A DNA stretch of 64,000 nucleotides from Sphingomonas sp. Y57. Lineage in GTDB: Bacteria > Pseudomonadota > Alphaproteobacteria > Sphingomonadales > Sphingomonadaceae. Under the pieces are notes generated by a model. The model did not search any database and was not told the origin of the DNA. It saw only the letters and a list, made by a program, of their open reading frames with translations. The stretch covers positions 186,001 through 250,000 of the forward strand of contig NZ_LDES01000024.1 in the NCBI RefSeq assembly GCF_001015195.1, read 5' to 3'. Below, piece by piece: positions 19,531 through 27,520 of the stretch (position 1 is its first letter; each line of letters opens with the position of its first letter). The position numbers were made by a program, and so were the translations under genes.

Positions 19531-20073
19531 TCAGCCGATGCCCATGGTGAAGTGGAGCACGAAGGCGATGAAGCTGAGGACCAGCCCGGTGACCATCACC
19601 CGATAGGCATAGCCGAGCAGCCGATACTTCTTGCGCGCCAATACCCGGCCATTCTGATAGATGTCGTGGGCGAAGGCCTCGAACACGGCTTCGTGGGTCT
19701 GCACGGTCTTCAGCATCATCGCGACGAACTCCTCTTCGCTCAGCTGGCTGAACGAGCCGAAGAACAACAGGTTCGCGGGGCCGTCGGGGCGTGGCGCAGC
19801 CTTGGTCGACGGCAGCACCGCCATCACCGCGAGGAGCGCCGACAGGAAGGCGGCAGCGCCCAGGATCAGCAGCGCAGTGGCCGGGCCGCTCCCCGCCTTC
19901 GCCTGACCGATCGTGACGGTGAAGATCACGAAGGTGGTGCCCATCAGCAGATTGGCCTTCTGGTCGGCCATCTGGCTGAGTTGGTACTGAATTTGTTGCG
20001 TCGTGCGAAGCAGGTGGATGAAATCCGGCGAATAAACGCGCGGGCCGTTGGGATTGACGGGATCTGTCGACAC
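19531..20073 (-). CDS. Pycsar effector-family transmembrane protein (DUF5706-like)
   Basis: A 180-residue membrane protein. The N-terminal signature FIHLLRTTQQIQYQLSQMADQ followed by KANLLMGTTFVIFTV matches the family of transmembrane effectors (PycTM) from the Pycsar antiphage system. Hydrophobic segments lie at about 44-60, 67-90 and 155-178. GTG 20073 is chosen because AGGGGGG sits 4-5 bases before it. In Pycsar, the effector is triggered by cCMP or cUMP from a neighbouring pyrimidine cyclase; no cyclase gene is seen here. It lies opposite to and between the CerR-like and acp genes, so it may have a lipid-related role instead. Confidence 0.75.
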   Translation of the reverse strand: MSTDPVNPNGPRVYSPDFIHLLRTTQQIQYQLSQMADQKANLLMGTTFVIFTVTIGQAKAGSGPATALLILGAAAFLSALLAVMAVLPSTKAAPRPDGPANLLFFGSFSQLSEEEFVAMMLKTVQTHEAVFEAFAHDIYQNGRVLARKKYRLLGYAYRVMVTGLVLSFIAFVLHFTMGIG

Positions 20074-20208
20074 ATAGCCCCCTGGAGCGACATCCGATCG
20101 TCGCGTTTATGCATCGCGAACCGGCGGCTGCCAAGCGCCGCCGTTTGCTTGCCGCGATGCCGCCGCAATCGCTTGTCATGCGCGTCCTAACGACCTTAAG
20201 GACATGGC

Positions 20209-20451
20209 ATGAGCAGCAGAGAAGACATCTTCACCCGCGTCGCCGAACAGATCGAGCCGTTCAACAAGAAGGGCATCGACCTGGCGGAGACCACGACCTT
20301 CGCCGGCGATCTGGAATGGGACAGCCTGACGGTCATGGATTTCGTCGCGGCGGTGGAGGATGAATTCGACATCATCATCACGATGAACATGCAGGCCGAG
20401 ATCGAGACCGTCGGCCAGCTCGTCGATGCCGTGGCCAAATTGCGGGGCTGA
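20209..20451 (+). CDS. Acyl carrier protein of the serine palmitoyltransferase
   Basis: An 80-residue acyl carrier protein with the phosphopantetheine site at Ser39 (EWDSLTVMDF). It is acidic, with the usual four-helix pattern. It lies 5 bases before the serine palmitoyltransferase gene; this ACP-SPT pairing is known in sphingomonads, where a dedicated ACP can present the acyl chain to the enzyme. AcpS (1599-2000) is the probable activating enzyme. It is too diverged from AcpP to be the main fatty-acid carrier. Confidence 0.92.
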   Translation: MSSREDIFTRVAEQIEPFNKKGIDLAETTTFAGDLEWDSLTVMDFVAAVEDEFDIIITMNMQAEIETVGQLVDAVAKLRG

Positions 20452-20456
20452 CCCTG

Positions 20457-21659
20457 GTGACCGACCTCTTTTCCAAGTTCGACCCGCTGATCGCCGAGCG
20501 CGAGGCGCTGCTCGCCACCGGCGTGCTCGATCCTTACGCGATCGTGATGGACAAGGTGCTGTCGCCGACCGAGGCGATGATCAACGGCAAGAAGACGATC
20601 CTGCTCGGCACCTACAACTATATGGGCATGACGTTCGATCCCGACGTCATTGCTGCCGGCAAGCGGGCGCTCGAGGAGTTCGGCTCGGGCACCACCGGCA
20701 GCCGCGTGCTCAACGGCACATATCAGGGGCACAAGGCCTGCGAGGACGCGCTCAAGGAATTCTACGGGACCGAGCACGCGATCGTTTTCTCGACCGGCTA
20801 CCAGGCCAATCTCGGGATGATCTCCACGCTCGCCGGCAAGGGGGACTACATCATCCTCGATGCCGACAGCCACGCTTCCATCTACGACGGCTGCTGGCTC
20901 GGTGACGCCGAGATCGTCCGATTCCGCCACAATTCCGTCGAGGACCTCGACAAGCGGCTCGGCCGCCTTCCGGTCGACGCGGGTAAGCTCGTCGTCCTCG
21001 AAGGCGTCTATTCGATGATGGGCGATATCGCCCCGCTCAAGGAGATGGTGGCCGTCTCGAAGAAGCACGGCGCGATGATCCTCGTCGACGAGGCGCATGG
21101 CATGGGCTTCTTCGGCGAGCATGGCCGGGGCGTTTTCGAGGAGGCCGGGGTCGAAGGCGACGTGGATTTCGTCGTCGGCACCTTCTCCAAATCGGTCGGC
21201 ACGGTGGGCGGCTTCTGTGTCTCCAACCATCCGAAGTTCGAGGTGCTGCGCCTCGTTTGCCGCCCCTATGTCTTCACTGCATCGCTGCCGCCATCGGTGG
21301 TGGCTACCGCCGCGACATCGATCCGCAAGCTGATGCACGCGGGCGACAAGCGTGCGCACCTGTGGAAGAATTCGCGCCGCCTGCACCAGGGCCTTCGCGA
21401 CATGGGCTACAAGCTGGGCACCGAAACCGCCCAGTCTGCGATCATCGCGGTGATCCTGACGGACATGGCCCAGGCCGTCGCGCTGTGGCAGGGGCTGCTC
21501 GAAGCCGGGCTCTATGTGAACACCGCCCGTCCGCCCGCGACGCCGGCAGGCATGTTCCTGCTGCGTTGCTCGCTCTGTGCCGAACACACCGACGAACAGG
21601 TCGAACAGATCCTGGGCATGTTCGAGAGTGCGGGCCGCGCCACGGGAGTAATCCCCTGA
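20457..21659 (+). CDS. spt: Serine palmitoyltransferase
   Basis: PLP enzyme that condenses L-serine with a palmitoyl thioester to give 3-ketodihydrosphingosine, the first step of sphingolipid synthesis. It has 400 residues of the alpha-oxoamine synthase family. PLP contacts visible are His139 (DADSHASIYDG), DEAHG (211-215) and Lys245 in GTFSKSVGTVGG. It lacks a membrane anchor, as in the soluble Sphingomonas enzyme. The start is GTG 20457. 2-amino-3-ketobutyrate CoA ligase is the main look-alike, but the paired ACP and surrounding lipid genes favour SPT. Confidence 0.93.
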   Translation: MTDLFSKFDPLIAEREALLATGVLDPYAIVMDKVLSPTEAMINGKKTILLGTYNYMGMTFDPDVIAAGKRALEEFGSGTTGSRVLNGTYQGHKACEDALKEFYGTEHAIVFSTGYQANLGMISTLAGKGDYIILDADSHASIYDGCWLGDAEIVRFRHNSVEDLDKRLGRLPVDAGKLVVLEGVYSMMGDIAPLKEMVAVSKKHGAMILVDEAHGMGFFGEHGRGVFEEAGVEGDVDFVVGTFSKSVGTVGGFCVSNHPKFEVLRLVCRPYVFTASLPPSVVATAATSIRKLMHAGDKRAHLWKNSRRLHQGLRDMGYKLGTETAQSAIIAVILTDMAQAVALWQGLLEAGLYVNTARPPATPAGMFLLRCSLCAEHTDEQVEQILGMFESAGRATGVIP

Positions 21660-21723
21660 GCTTTCCAACGCTTCGTCGGATTGGCGGCTTTGCCCATCGC
21701 TGCGGCTGCGGTACAATGCGGCT

Positions 21724-23709
21724 ATGGCGACGTTCTCACCCGACGCCTTGAGAAGGGGTCTCTCCCCGGCAACGCAGCGGGCGCTTGCGGCAGCGGTCCT
21801 TGCGCTGACCGCGCTGGGACTGCTGGTTGCCGTGGTCATGATGGTGGCGCGATCGAATGCCGCGCGCGACGACGCACTGCGCCGCGAGCAGCACAGCTAC
21901 GACATCATGGTGCTCACCCGCTCGCTCGATGCATCGCTTGCGCGATCGGAAGCGGCGCTCGGCCGTTATGTAGTGAGCGGCGATCGCAAGGTCGGCACCA
22001 TCTATTATGACGAATGGCGTCGGGCGATCAGCCAGCTTCGTCAGCTCGACAAGCTCGTCGGCGAGCAGCCCGACCAGGTGAAGCTGGTCCGCGAGCTCGA
22101 GCGGCTCGCGAGCGAACGCGACAAGGAACTGGCCGCCGCGGCGTCCTTCGCCAATGTCGGCAAGGGCTGGTATGCGATCGGCATGTTCAATAAGGCTGGC
22201 GAATCCCCTAACGTCGCCGCCATTTCCGCGACCCTCGAACGCATCGCCGCCAATGAGCGGGCCCGCCTCGGCGTGCGGTCGGAGGCGGCCCTCTTCTCGG
22301 CCGAGCGGGCCAATAGCTTCGCGACCTTGCTGTCCGCGCTCGGTCTTGTGCTGATGGGACTCGCCATCCTGCTCGGCTGGCTCGCCGCGTCCGCTGCCGC
22401 GCAGCGCGCCCATGCAGCCGAACAGGCCGAAGCCGAAGCCGATCGAGCCACTCAGCTCGAGGCCGCGGTCGCCGAACGCACGCGCGAACTGAGCGAGGCC
22501 AACGACCGGCTGCGCGAGGAGAGCGAGACGAGGGTCCGCGCCGAGGCGCAACTCGCCCAGGCGCAGAAGATGGAGGCTGTCGGACAACTCACCGGCGGCA
22601 TTGCGCACGATTTCAATAATATGCTCGCAGTTGTGGTGGGCGGCCTCGACCTTGCCCGGCGGAAGATCGCCCAGCGGCCGGCCGAAGCCGGCGTCCATCT
22701 CGACGGCGCGATGGAAGGCGCCGATCGGGCGGCGGCGCTGACTCGGCGGCTGCTGTCCTTCGCCCGGGCCGAACCGCTGCTGCCCGACGCGGTGTTGCCG
22801 GCCAAGCTTGTCGCCGGCATGAACGTCCTGCTCGATCGCACGCTGGGCGAGCGCGTCACCGTCCACGTCGATACAGCGGGGGCAAGCTGGCCGATCTGGG
22901 CCGATGCGCATCAGCTCGAAAATGCGATCCTCAATCTCGCCGTGAACGCCCGTGATGCCATGGAGGGGGCTGGCCGCCTGGATATCACCGTTGCCGACGT
23001 CACGGTCGCGGCGGGCGATCCGGCGGAGGTCAAAGCCGGCGACTATGTCCGGATCAGCGTCGCGGATACCGGCTGCGGCATGTCGCCACAGGTGCTGGCC
23101 CGCGCCTTCGAACCCTTTTTCACGACCAAGCCGGTCGGCAAGGGGACCGGCCTCGGCCTCAGCCAGATCTTTGGCTTCGTACGGCAATCGCATGGCGATG
23201 TCCGCGTGGATTCGGAGGTGGGCGAGGGCACGACGATCGCGCTCTACCTGCCGCGTTATCACGGTGTCGCGGCGGAACGGAGCGCCGATGGCGCCGATCG
23301 CGCTGCCCGTCCCAAGGTCGGACCACTCACCATCCTGCTGGTGGAAGATGATCCCCGCGTCCAGGCATCCACCCGCGCCGGCCTGACCGAGCTCGGCCAT
23401 GTCGTCCGAGCCTGCGCTTCGGGTGAGGAGGCACTGGCGCTGTTGTCAGAGGATGCGCGTGTCGACCTCGTCCTGACCGACGTGATGATGCCCGGGATGA
23501 CGGGGCCGGAACTGATTGCAGCGATCGGCCGCGACTATCCCGACATCGCCGCGCTGTTCGTGACCGGCTATGTCGGCGAGGCCGGGCAGAGCGACGATTT
23601 CGCGGGGTATGAGGTGCTCCGCAAGCCTTTCACCATCGCCGCATTGGGTAGCGCGGTCGCCCGCGCGATCGATCGTCGCGACAAGCCGTCGGCGTCGCAA
23701 GCGGCGTAG
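21724..23709 (+). CDS. Hybrid sensor histidine kinase with CHASE3-like sensor and receiver
   Basis: A 661-residue membrane kinase. Two helices (about 20-42 and 200-222) flank a periplasmic region (about 43-198) that looks like CHASE3 (RSLDASLARSEAALGRYVVSG). A coiled coil (225-280) follows. The HisKA phosphoacceptor is His295 (GGIAHDFNN), the ATPase domain has N-box NLAVNARDAM (near 405) and G-boxes VADTGCGM and GKGTGLGL, and the C-terminal receiver has Asp586 (LTDVMMPG) and Lys in RKPF. No separate response regulator gene is adjacent. It lies 64 bases after spt in the same direction. Confidence 0.9.
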   Translation: MATFSPDALRRGLSPATQRALAAAVLALTALGLLVAVVMMVARSNAARDDALRREQHSYDIMVLTRSLDASLARSEAALGRYVVSGDRKVGTIYYDEWRRAISQLRQLDKLVGEQPDQVKLVRELERLASERDKELAAAASFANVGKGWYAIGMFNKAGESPNVAAISATLERIAANERARLGVRSEAALFSAERANSFATLLSALGLVLMGLAILLGWLAASAAAQRAHAAEQAEAEADRATQLEAAVAERTRELSEANDRLREESETRVRAEAQLAQAQKMEAVGQLTGGIAHDFNNMLAVVVGGLDLARRKIAQRPAEAGVHLDGAMEGADRAAALTRRLLSFARAEPLLPDAVLPAKLVAGMNVLLDRTLGERVTVHVDTAGASWPIWADAHQLENAILNLAVNARDAMEGAGRLDITVADVTVAAGDPAEVKAGDYVRISVADTGCGMSPQVLARAFEPFFTTKPVGKGTGLGLSQIFGFVRQSHGDVRVDSEVGEGTTIALYLPRYHGVAAERSADGADRAARPKVGPLTILLVEDDPRVQASTRAGLTELGHVVRACASGEEALALLSEDARVDLVLTDVMMPGMTGPELIAAIGRDYPDIAALFVTGYVGEAGQSDDFAGYEVLRKPFTIAALGSAVARAIDRRDKPSASQAA

Positions 23710-23769
23710 TTTATCGCCTCTCAGACACTGACGGATGTGACCGCCGGCCCCTGAGGCGCACCAAAGATT

Positions 23770-24693
23770 CTATTTCACCGCGCCCTTCGCCAGCAGGCGG
23801 GGGAGGAGGGCGATCGCGCCGAGGATCGGCCAGCGGCGCTGCCACGGCCTGATCTCGATCGCGGCGCCGGCGTGGCGGTTGATCTTCCACGCGAGGTAAT
23901 CGATCCCGCCCGCATAGGTCGTGGTGGCCTTTGCCAGCCGGGCGAGCGTCAGCGCCTTGCCCTCGCGTCGCCGCCTCGCCCAGAGCCGCGCTCCCGCCCG
24001 GCGTTCACCGGCGGCGAGCGGGCGGGCGAAAGCGACCTCTCGCCCCTCGATCGCGGCATCGATCCCGGCGGCGGCAAGGGCCGGAAGGGTGAAGCGGCGA
24101 TAGCGGTCGGGATCGGCATCGACCACCGAGCCGGCCCGGCCCTTGCGCTCGGCGCGCAGCTCGGCGCCATAGGTCAGGGCGAAGGCTTCCTCCCACAACC
24201 GGTCGATGGAGACCCGGTCGGCGACCATTGGCCGGGTTGCGGTCAGCAGAGCGGGGGCGGCGAGGCTGACCGCGGCGGCGCTCGCCTCGCGGGCCGTCGC
24301 ATCGGCCGTCCAGGCAAGCCTCGACGGCTGGGCGAAGCGCGCCCAGACCGATACATTGCGCGTCGCCGACGAAGCGAGGCGGGTGAAGTCGGCTTCGCTC
24401 AGCACCGCATATTTGGCGATCAGCCCGTCATGCTCGAACGGAAAGACGTTGGGCGGCAGCAGGCGATTCGCGAAGGCAAACCAGCCGTTACCGAAGGCGT
24501 CCGTATAGTTCGAGACGATCAGGTAGAAATCGAGCATCAGCCCGTCGAGATTCGCCTCGCGCAGGCAGGAACCGTAGAACAGCACGGAGCGCGCGGCGGT
24601 CGGGTAGCGGGCCGCGATCGCCCCGGCCATCGCGGCAACGCGCGGGTCGACCGGCTCGGCCAGCTCAGCCGCCACCAGCGATTGGAGGTTCAT
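23770..24693 (-). CDS. Nucleotidyltransferase-fold-like protein of unknown function
   Basis: A 307-residue protein not firmly recognised. Residues 34-60 (ARSVLFYGSCLREANLDG, then LMLDFYLIVSNY) resemble the GS...DxD active-site start of DNA polymerase beta-type nucleotidyltransferases. The DxD is degenerate: Asp55 is followed by Phe-Tyr. The C-terminal third is Arg-rich and helical. It is the last gene of an operon DUF2141, lipid kinase, this gene, with a 13-base gap after the kinase. A role in decorating a lipid head group is likely from context; catalysis is not shown. Confidence 0.6.
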   Translation of the reverse strand: MNLQSLVAAELAEPVDPRVAAMAGAIAARYPTAARSVLFYGSCLREANLDGLMLDFYLIVSNYTDAFGNGWFAFANRLLPPNVFPFEHDGLIAKYAVLSEADFTRLASSATRNVSVWARFAQPSRLAWTADATAREASAAAVSLAAPALLTATRPMVADRVSIDRLWEEAFALTYGAELRAERKGRAGSVVDADPDRYRRFTLPALAAAGIDAAIEGREVAFARPLAAGERRAGARLWARRRREGKALTLARLAKATTTYAGGIDYLAWKINRHAGAAIEIRPWQRRWPILGAIALLPRLLAKGAVK

Positions 24694-24706
24694 GCCGTCG
24701 TCCGGT

Positions 24707-25678
24707 TCAGGCGGCGAGGCGCAGGAAGGGCACCGGCGGCGTGGTCTTCAGGATGATCGGCTTGCCGGCATCGGCCTGGAAGATCTCGCCATCGAGGATC
24801 ACGCTCGACCGCTCGCCTTCGATCTTGATCTCGTCGCCGCGCTCGAAATGGACGCCGTCCATCTTGCCGCGCCCCACCCGGCCGAAGATGCCTGCGAACA
24901 GTGCGCGCAGCAGCGGCATCGGCCGCTGCTCGACCACCATCATCTGCAGCGACCCGGACGTCGAGCTGTTGCCCGTGCTGCTGCCCAGCAGCAGCTTGTG
25001 CAGGGTTGTGACGATCAGCAGCGAGAAACGGCCCTGCAACTGCCCATGCCGCATCATCGATACCTTCATCGGCCGCGCCGCGGGGGGCAGGAAGGCGGTG
25101 CGGATACCGAGGATGAGGGTGGCCAGCACCGCTATCGCCGTCAGGAAATGGCTGATCCCGTTGGGCAGGCCTAGGGGATAGATCTTGTTGCGGCAATAGA
25201 GGATCGTGTCGGCGAGCCCGGCGCCGCCGAGGAACATTCCGAGCACCGGGCGGGTGCCGTCGGCGCCATCGGACAGCGCGATCAGCTCGCGCACCACGAC
25301 ATGGTCGTCGATGCCGTTGCGAGCGATCTCCATAACCCGCTCGAGCGCGGCGATCGGATCGCCTACCGCGCCCAGGTCGAGCGCGATCAGATTGGTCTTG
25401 CCGTTGGGCAGGACCGCCACCGGCGGCGGCGATCCATCGAAATGGCCGCCCAGATAAAGCTCGGTCAACGCGGCCTGGACCGTGCCGTCGCCACCGTTGA
25501 CCACCAGCACCTTCGGGTTGACCCGGGCGATGGTACGCAGTGCCTCACCGATCTGCTCGACCGATTCGACCTCATAATGGAAGATGTCGCTGTGCGAGGC
25601 ACAAAAGCTCCGCATCCGCGGCAGCATCGACAGGTTGCCCGTCGACCGCGGATTGGACAGGAGCGCGACCGCCGCCAT
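24707..25678 (-). CDS. Diacylglycerol/ceramide kinase-family lipid kinase
   Basis: A 323-residue lipid kinase of the DAGK catalytic-domain family. The nucleotide-binding motif is VVNGGDGTVQAAL (GGDGT at about 62-66), with VAVLPNGKTNLIALDLG after it and the C-terminal beta domain ending at FLRLAA. Members phosphorylate diacylglycerol, sphingoid bases or ceramide. Because spt, the CerR-like gene and a ceramide-synthase-like gene lie within 6 kb, ceramide is the first candidate; Caulobacter has a ceramide kinase of this general type. It follows the DUF2141 gene by 2 bases. Confidence 0.78.
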   Translation of the reverse strand: MAAVALLSNPRSTGNLSMLPRMRSFCASHSDIFHYEVESVEQIGEALRTIARVNPKVLVVNGGDGTVQAALTELYLGGHFDGSPPPVAVLPNGKTNLIALDLGAVGDPIAALERVMEIARNGIDDHVVVRELIALSDGADGTRPVLGMFLGGAGLADTILYCRNKIYPLGLPNGISHFLTAIAVLATLILGIRTAFLPPAARPMKVSMMRHGQLQGRFSLLIVTTLHKLLLGSSTGNSSTSGSLQMMVVEQRPMPLLRALFAGIFGRVGRGKMDGVHFERGDEIKIEGERSSVILDGEIFQADAGKPIILKTTPPVPFLRLAA

Positions 25679-25680
25679 CG

Positions 25681-26199
25681 TCAGCGCGCTGCCATCGAGA
25701 GTGGCCCGAACGAGCCGCCCTGGACATAATTGAGGACGACCGGCACCCGGGTAACGCCATGGACGGTCACCTGCACCTTGTCGGGATTGGGCTTGCGCCG
25801 GAAAATGACGTCCATCAGCGACAACTTCGGATTGCCGGACATGCCGCCGCCGTCATTCATGCCGGTCTTGCCCGAGCCGTCGATATCGTGGCGGACCGAG
25901 ACGGCATAGCTGCCGTTGGCCGGGACGGGGACGCAGATATCGGCCGCGCCCGAAGGCGGAACCGGAACGTCGATCCGGCGCAGCCAGGTGCCCTTTTCGA
26001 AATAGCGGGTCGGATTGCCGCCATAGGACTGGACGCGCAGTACGCCGGTGCGCTTCTTGAAGCCTTCGATATGGACCAGCATCGCGGGGCCGTTGCCCTC
26101 GCACGCGGTCGCGTCCGGACCGAGCACGGCAGCTCCTGCCGCGATCGGCATTGCCGCCGCGAGCGAGAATCCAACCATACCAGCCACAAGTTTCGACAT
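25681..26199 (-). CDS. DUF2141 secreted protein
   Basis: A 172-residue exported protein with a signal peptide, MSKLVAGMVGFSLAAAMPIA, cut near AGA-AVLG. DUF2141 domain features include FKKRTGVLRVQSYGG and VRHDIDGSGKTGMN. The open frame extends to 26331, but ATG 26199 is preferred: GGAGTAGTGAGG precedes it and it starts the signal peptide. It is first of three genes in the leftward operon with the lipid kinase and the nucleotidyltransferase-like protein, so it probably acts in the periplasm on the same lipid pathway. Its exact role is unknown. Confidence 0.8.
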   Translation of the reverse strand: MSKLVAGMVGFSLAAAMPIAAGAAVLGPDATACEGNGPAMLVHIEGFKKRTGVLRVQSYGGNPTRYFEKGTWLRRIDVPVPPSGAADICVPVPANGSYAVSVRHDIDGSGKTGMNDGGGMSGNPKLSLMDVIFRRKPNPDKVQVTVHGVTRVPVVLNYVQGGSFGPLSMAAR

Positions 26200-26317
26200 G
26201 ACCTCACTACTCCTGGAAGCTATAGCCATTCGCGAACGCATGGCCGGCACACTGCCCCCATGAGTCGGAAGGTGGGCTGCGATTGCGGCCAGAACATGGT
26301 CACGGGGCGTCGAAAAA

Positions 26318-27520
26318 TTGAGATTTGACACGCTGACCGACCGCTATGTCGCCCGACTGATCGCCACGCCGCTGCTCGCGACGCTGGTGATCGCGGCGAT
26401 GTTGCTGACCCTCGACAAGATGCTGCGGCTTTTCGATTTCGTCGTGTCGGAGGGCGGGCCGGTCAGCGTCGTCTGGCGTATGCTCGCCAATCTGATCCCG
26501 GAATATATGTCCCTCGGCATTCCGATCGGGCTGATGCTGGGCTGCCTGCTTGCCTTCCGCAAGCTGGCGCTGTCGTCCGAACTCGATGTCTTCCGCGCGG
26601 TGGGGATGAGCTATGGGCGGCTGCTCAGGGTGCCCTATTATTATGCGGTGGCGCTTGCCCTCCTCAATCTCGCCATAGTCGGGTTTATCCAGCCTTATTC
26701 GCGCTACGCCTATGAAGGCCTGCGCTTCGAGCTGCGCTCCGGCGCGCTCGGCGCCTCGATCAAGGTCGGAGAGTTCACCAAGCTCGGCAAGCGGATGACG
26801 ATCCGGGTGGAAAGCAGCCGTGAGGGCGGGCGCGAACTGTCCGGCATCTTCGTGATGACCGAATCGAAGGACGGAAAGAGCCTTGCGGTGACTGCCGAGC
26901 ATGGCCAGTTCCTCGCCACCGACGACCCCGACACGATCATCCTGCGGCTCCAGAAGGGCGTGCTCGTCCACGATGCGCCGCAGTTCAAGGAGCCGCGCGT
27001 GCTCCAGTTCGTCGGCCACGACCTGCCGATCGATCTGCCGAAGATGGAGGCGTTCCGCCAGCGCGGCGGCCGCGACCTCGAAATGACGATGCCCGAATTG
27101 GTGGTGACGGCGCATCAGGCGACCACCCCGGCAAAGCAGCGCGCGCAATTCCGGTCCGAATTCCACTTCCGCCTGGTCGAGGTGGCGACGATGTTCCTGC
27201 TGCCGATGCTGGCGCTGGCGCTGGCGGTGCCGCCCAAGCGATCCTCGTCCGCGCTCGGCGTGTTCCTGTCGATCGTGATGATTGTGACCCAGCACAAGAT
27301 CAACGAATATGCCGCCTCGGTCGCGGCGCTCGGTCGGATCGATCCGCTGATCGCGCTGTGGGTGCCGTTCCTCGCTTTCGCCGCGCTGGTATGGTGGATG
27401 TATCGCACGATCGCCCATGTGCCGGGCGGCCAGCCGATCGGGGCGCTCGAACGCGGCGCCGACAAGGCGGTCAAGTCTGTCGTGCGCTGGATCCGATTCG
27501 GCCGGAAGGAGACCGTATGA
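26318..27520 (+). CDS. lptF: LptF-type LPS export permease
   Basis: Inner-membrane permease subunit of the YjgP/YjgQ family, partner of LptG in the LPS-type transporter. It has 400 residues: helices at about 15-40, 55-85 and 95-125, then a periplasmic beta-jellyroll (about 130-285) and three C-terminal helices. The start is TTG 26318 because no ATG or GTG occurs until well inside the first helix. It starts 118 bases from the divergent DUF2141 gene. It lies in a sphingolipid cluster without LptA, LptB or LptC, and lipid A genes are not in the window. Confidence 0.9.
   Translation: MRFDTLTDRYVARLIATPLLATLVIAAMLLTLDKMLRLFDFVVSEGGPVSVVWRMLANLIPEYMSLGIPIGLMLGCLLAFRKLALSSELDVFRAVGMSYGRLLRVPYYYAVALALLNLAIVGFIQPYSRYAYEGLRFELRSGALGASIKVGEFTKLGKRMTIRVESSREGGRELSGIFVMTESKDGKSLAVTAEHGQFLATDDPDTIILRLQKGVLVHDAPQFKEPRVLQFVGHDLPIDLPKMEAFRQRGGRDLEMTMPELVVTAHQATTPAKQRAQFRSEFHFRLVEVATMFLLPMLALALAVPPKRSSSALGVFLSIVMIVTQHKINEYAASVAALGRIDPLIALWVPFLAFAALVWWMYRTIAHVPGGQPIGALERGADKAVKSVVRWIRFGRKETV

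Noticed and set aside
20196-21839. 547-residue antisense frame over acp and spt
   Set aside because: spt has the PLP lysine and family blocks in the forward frame; the antisense frame has none.
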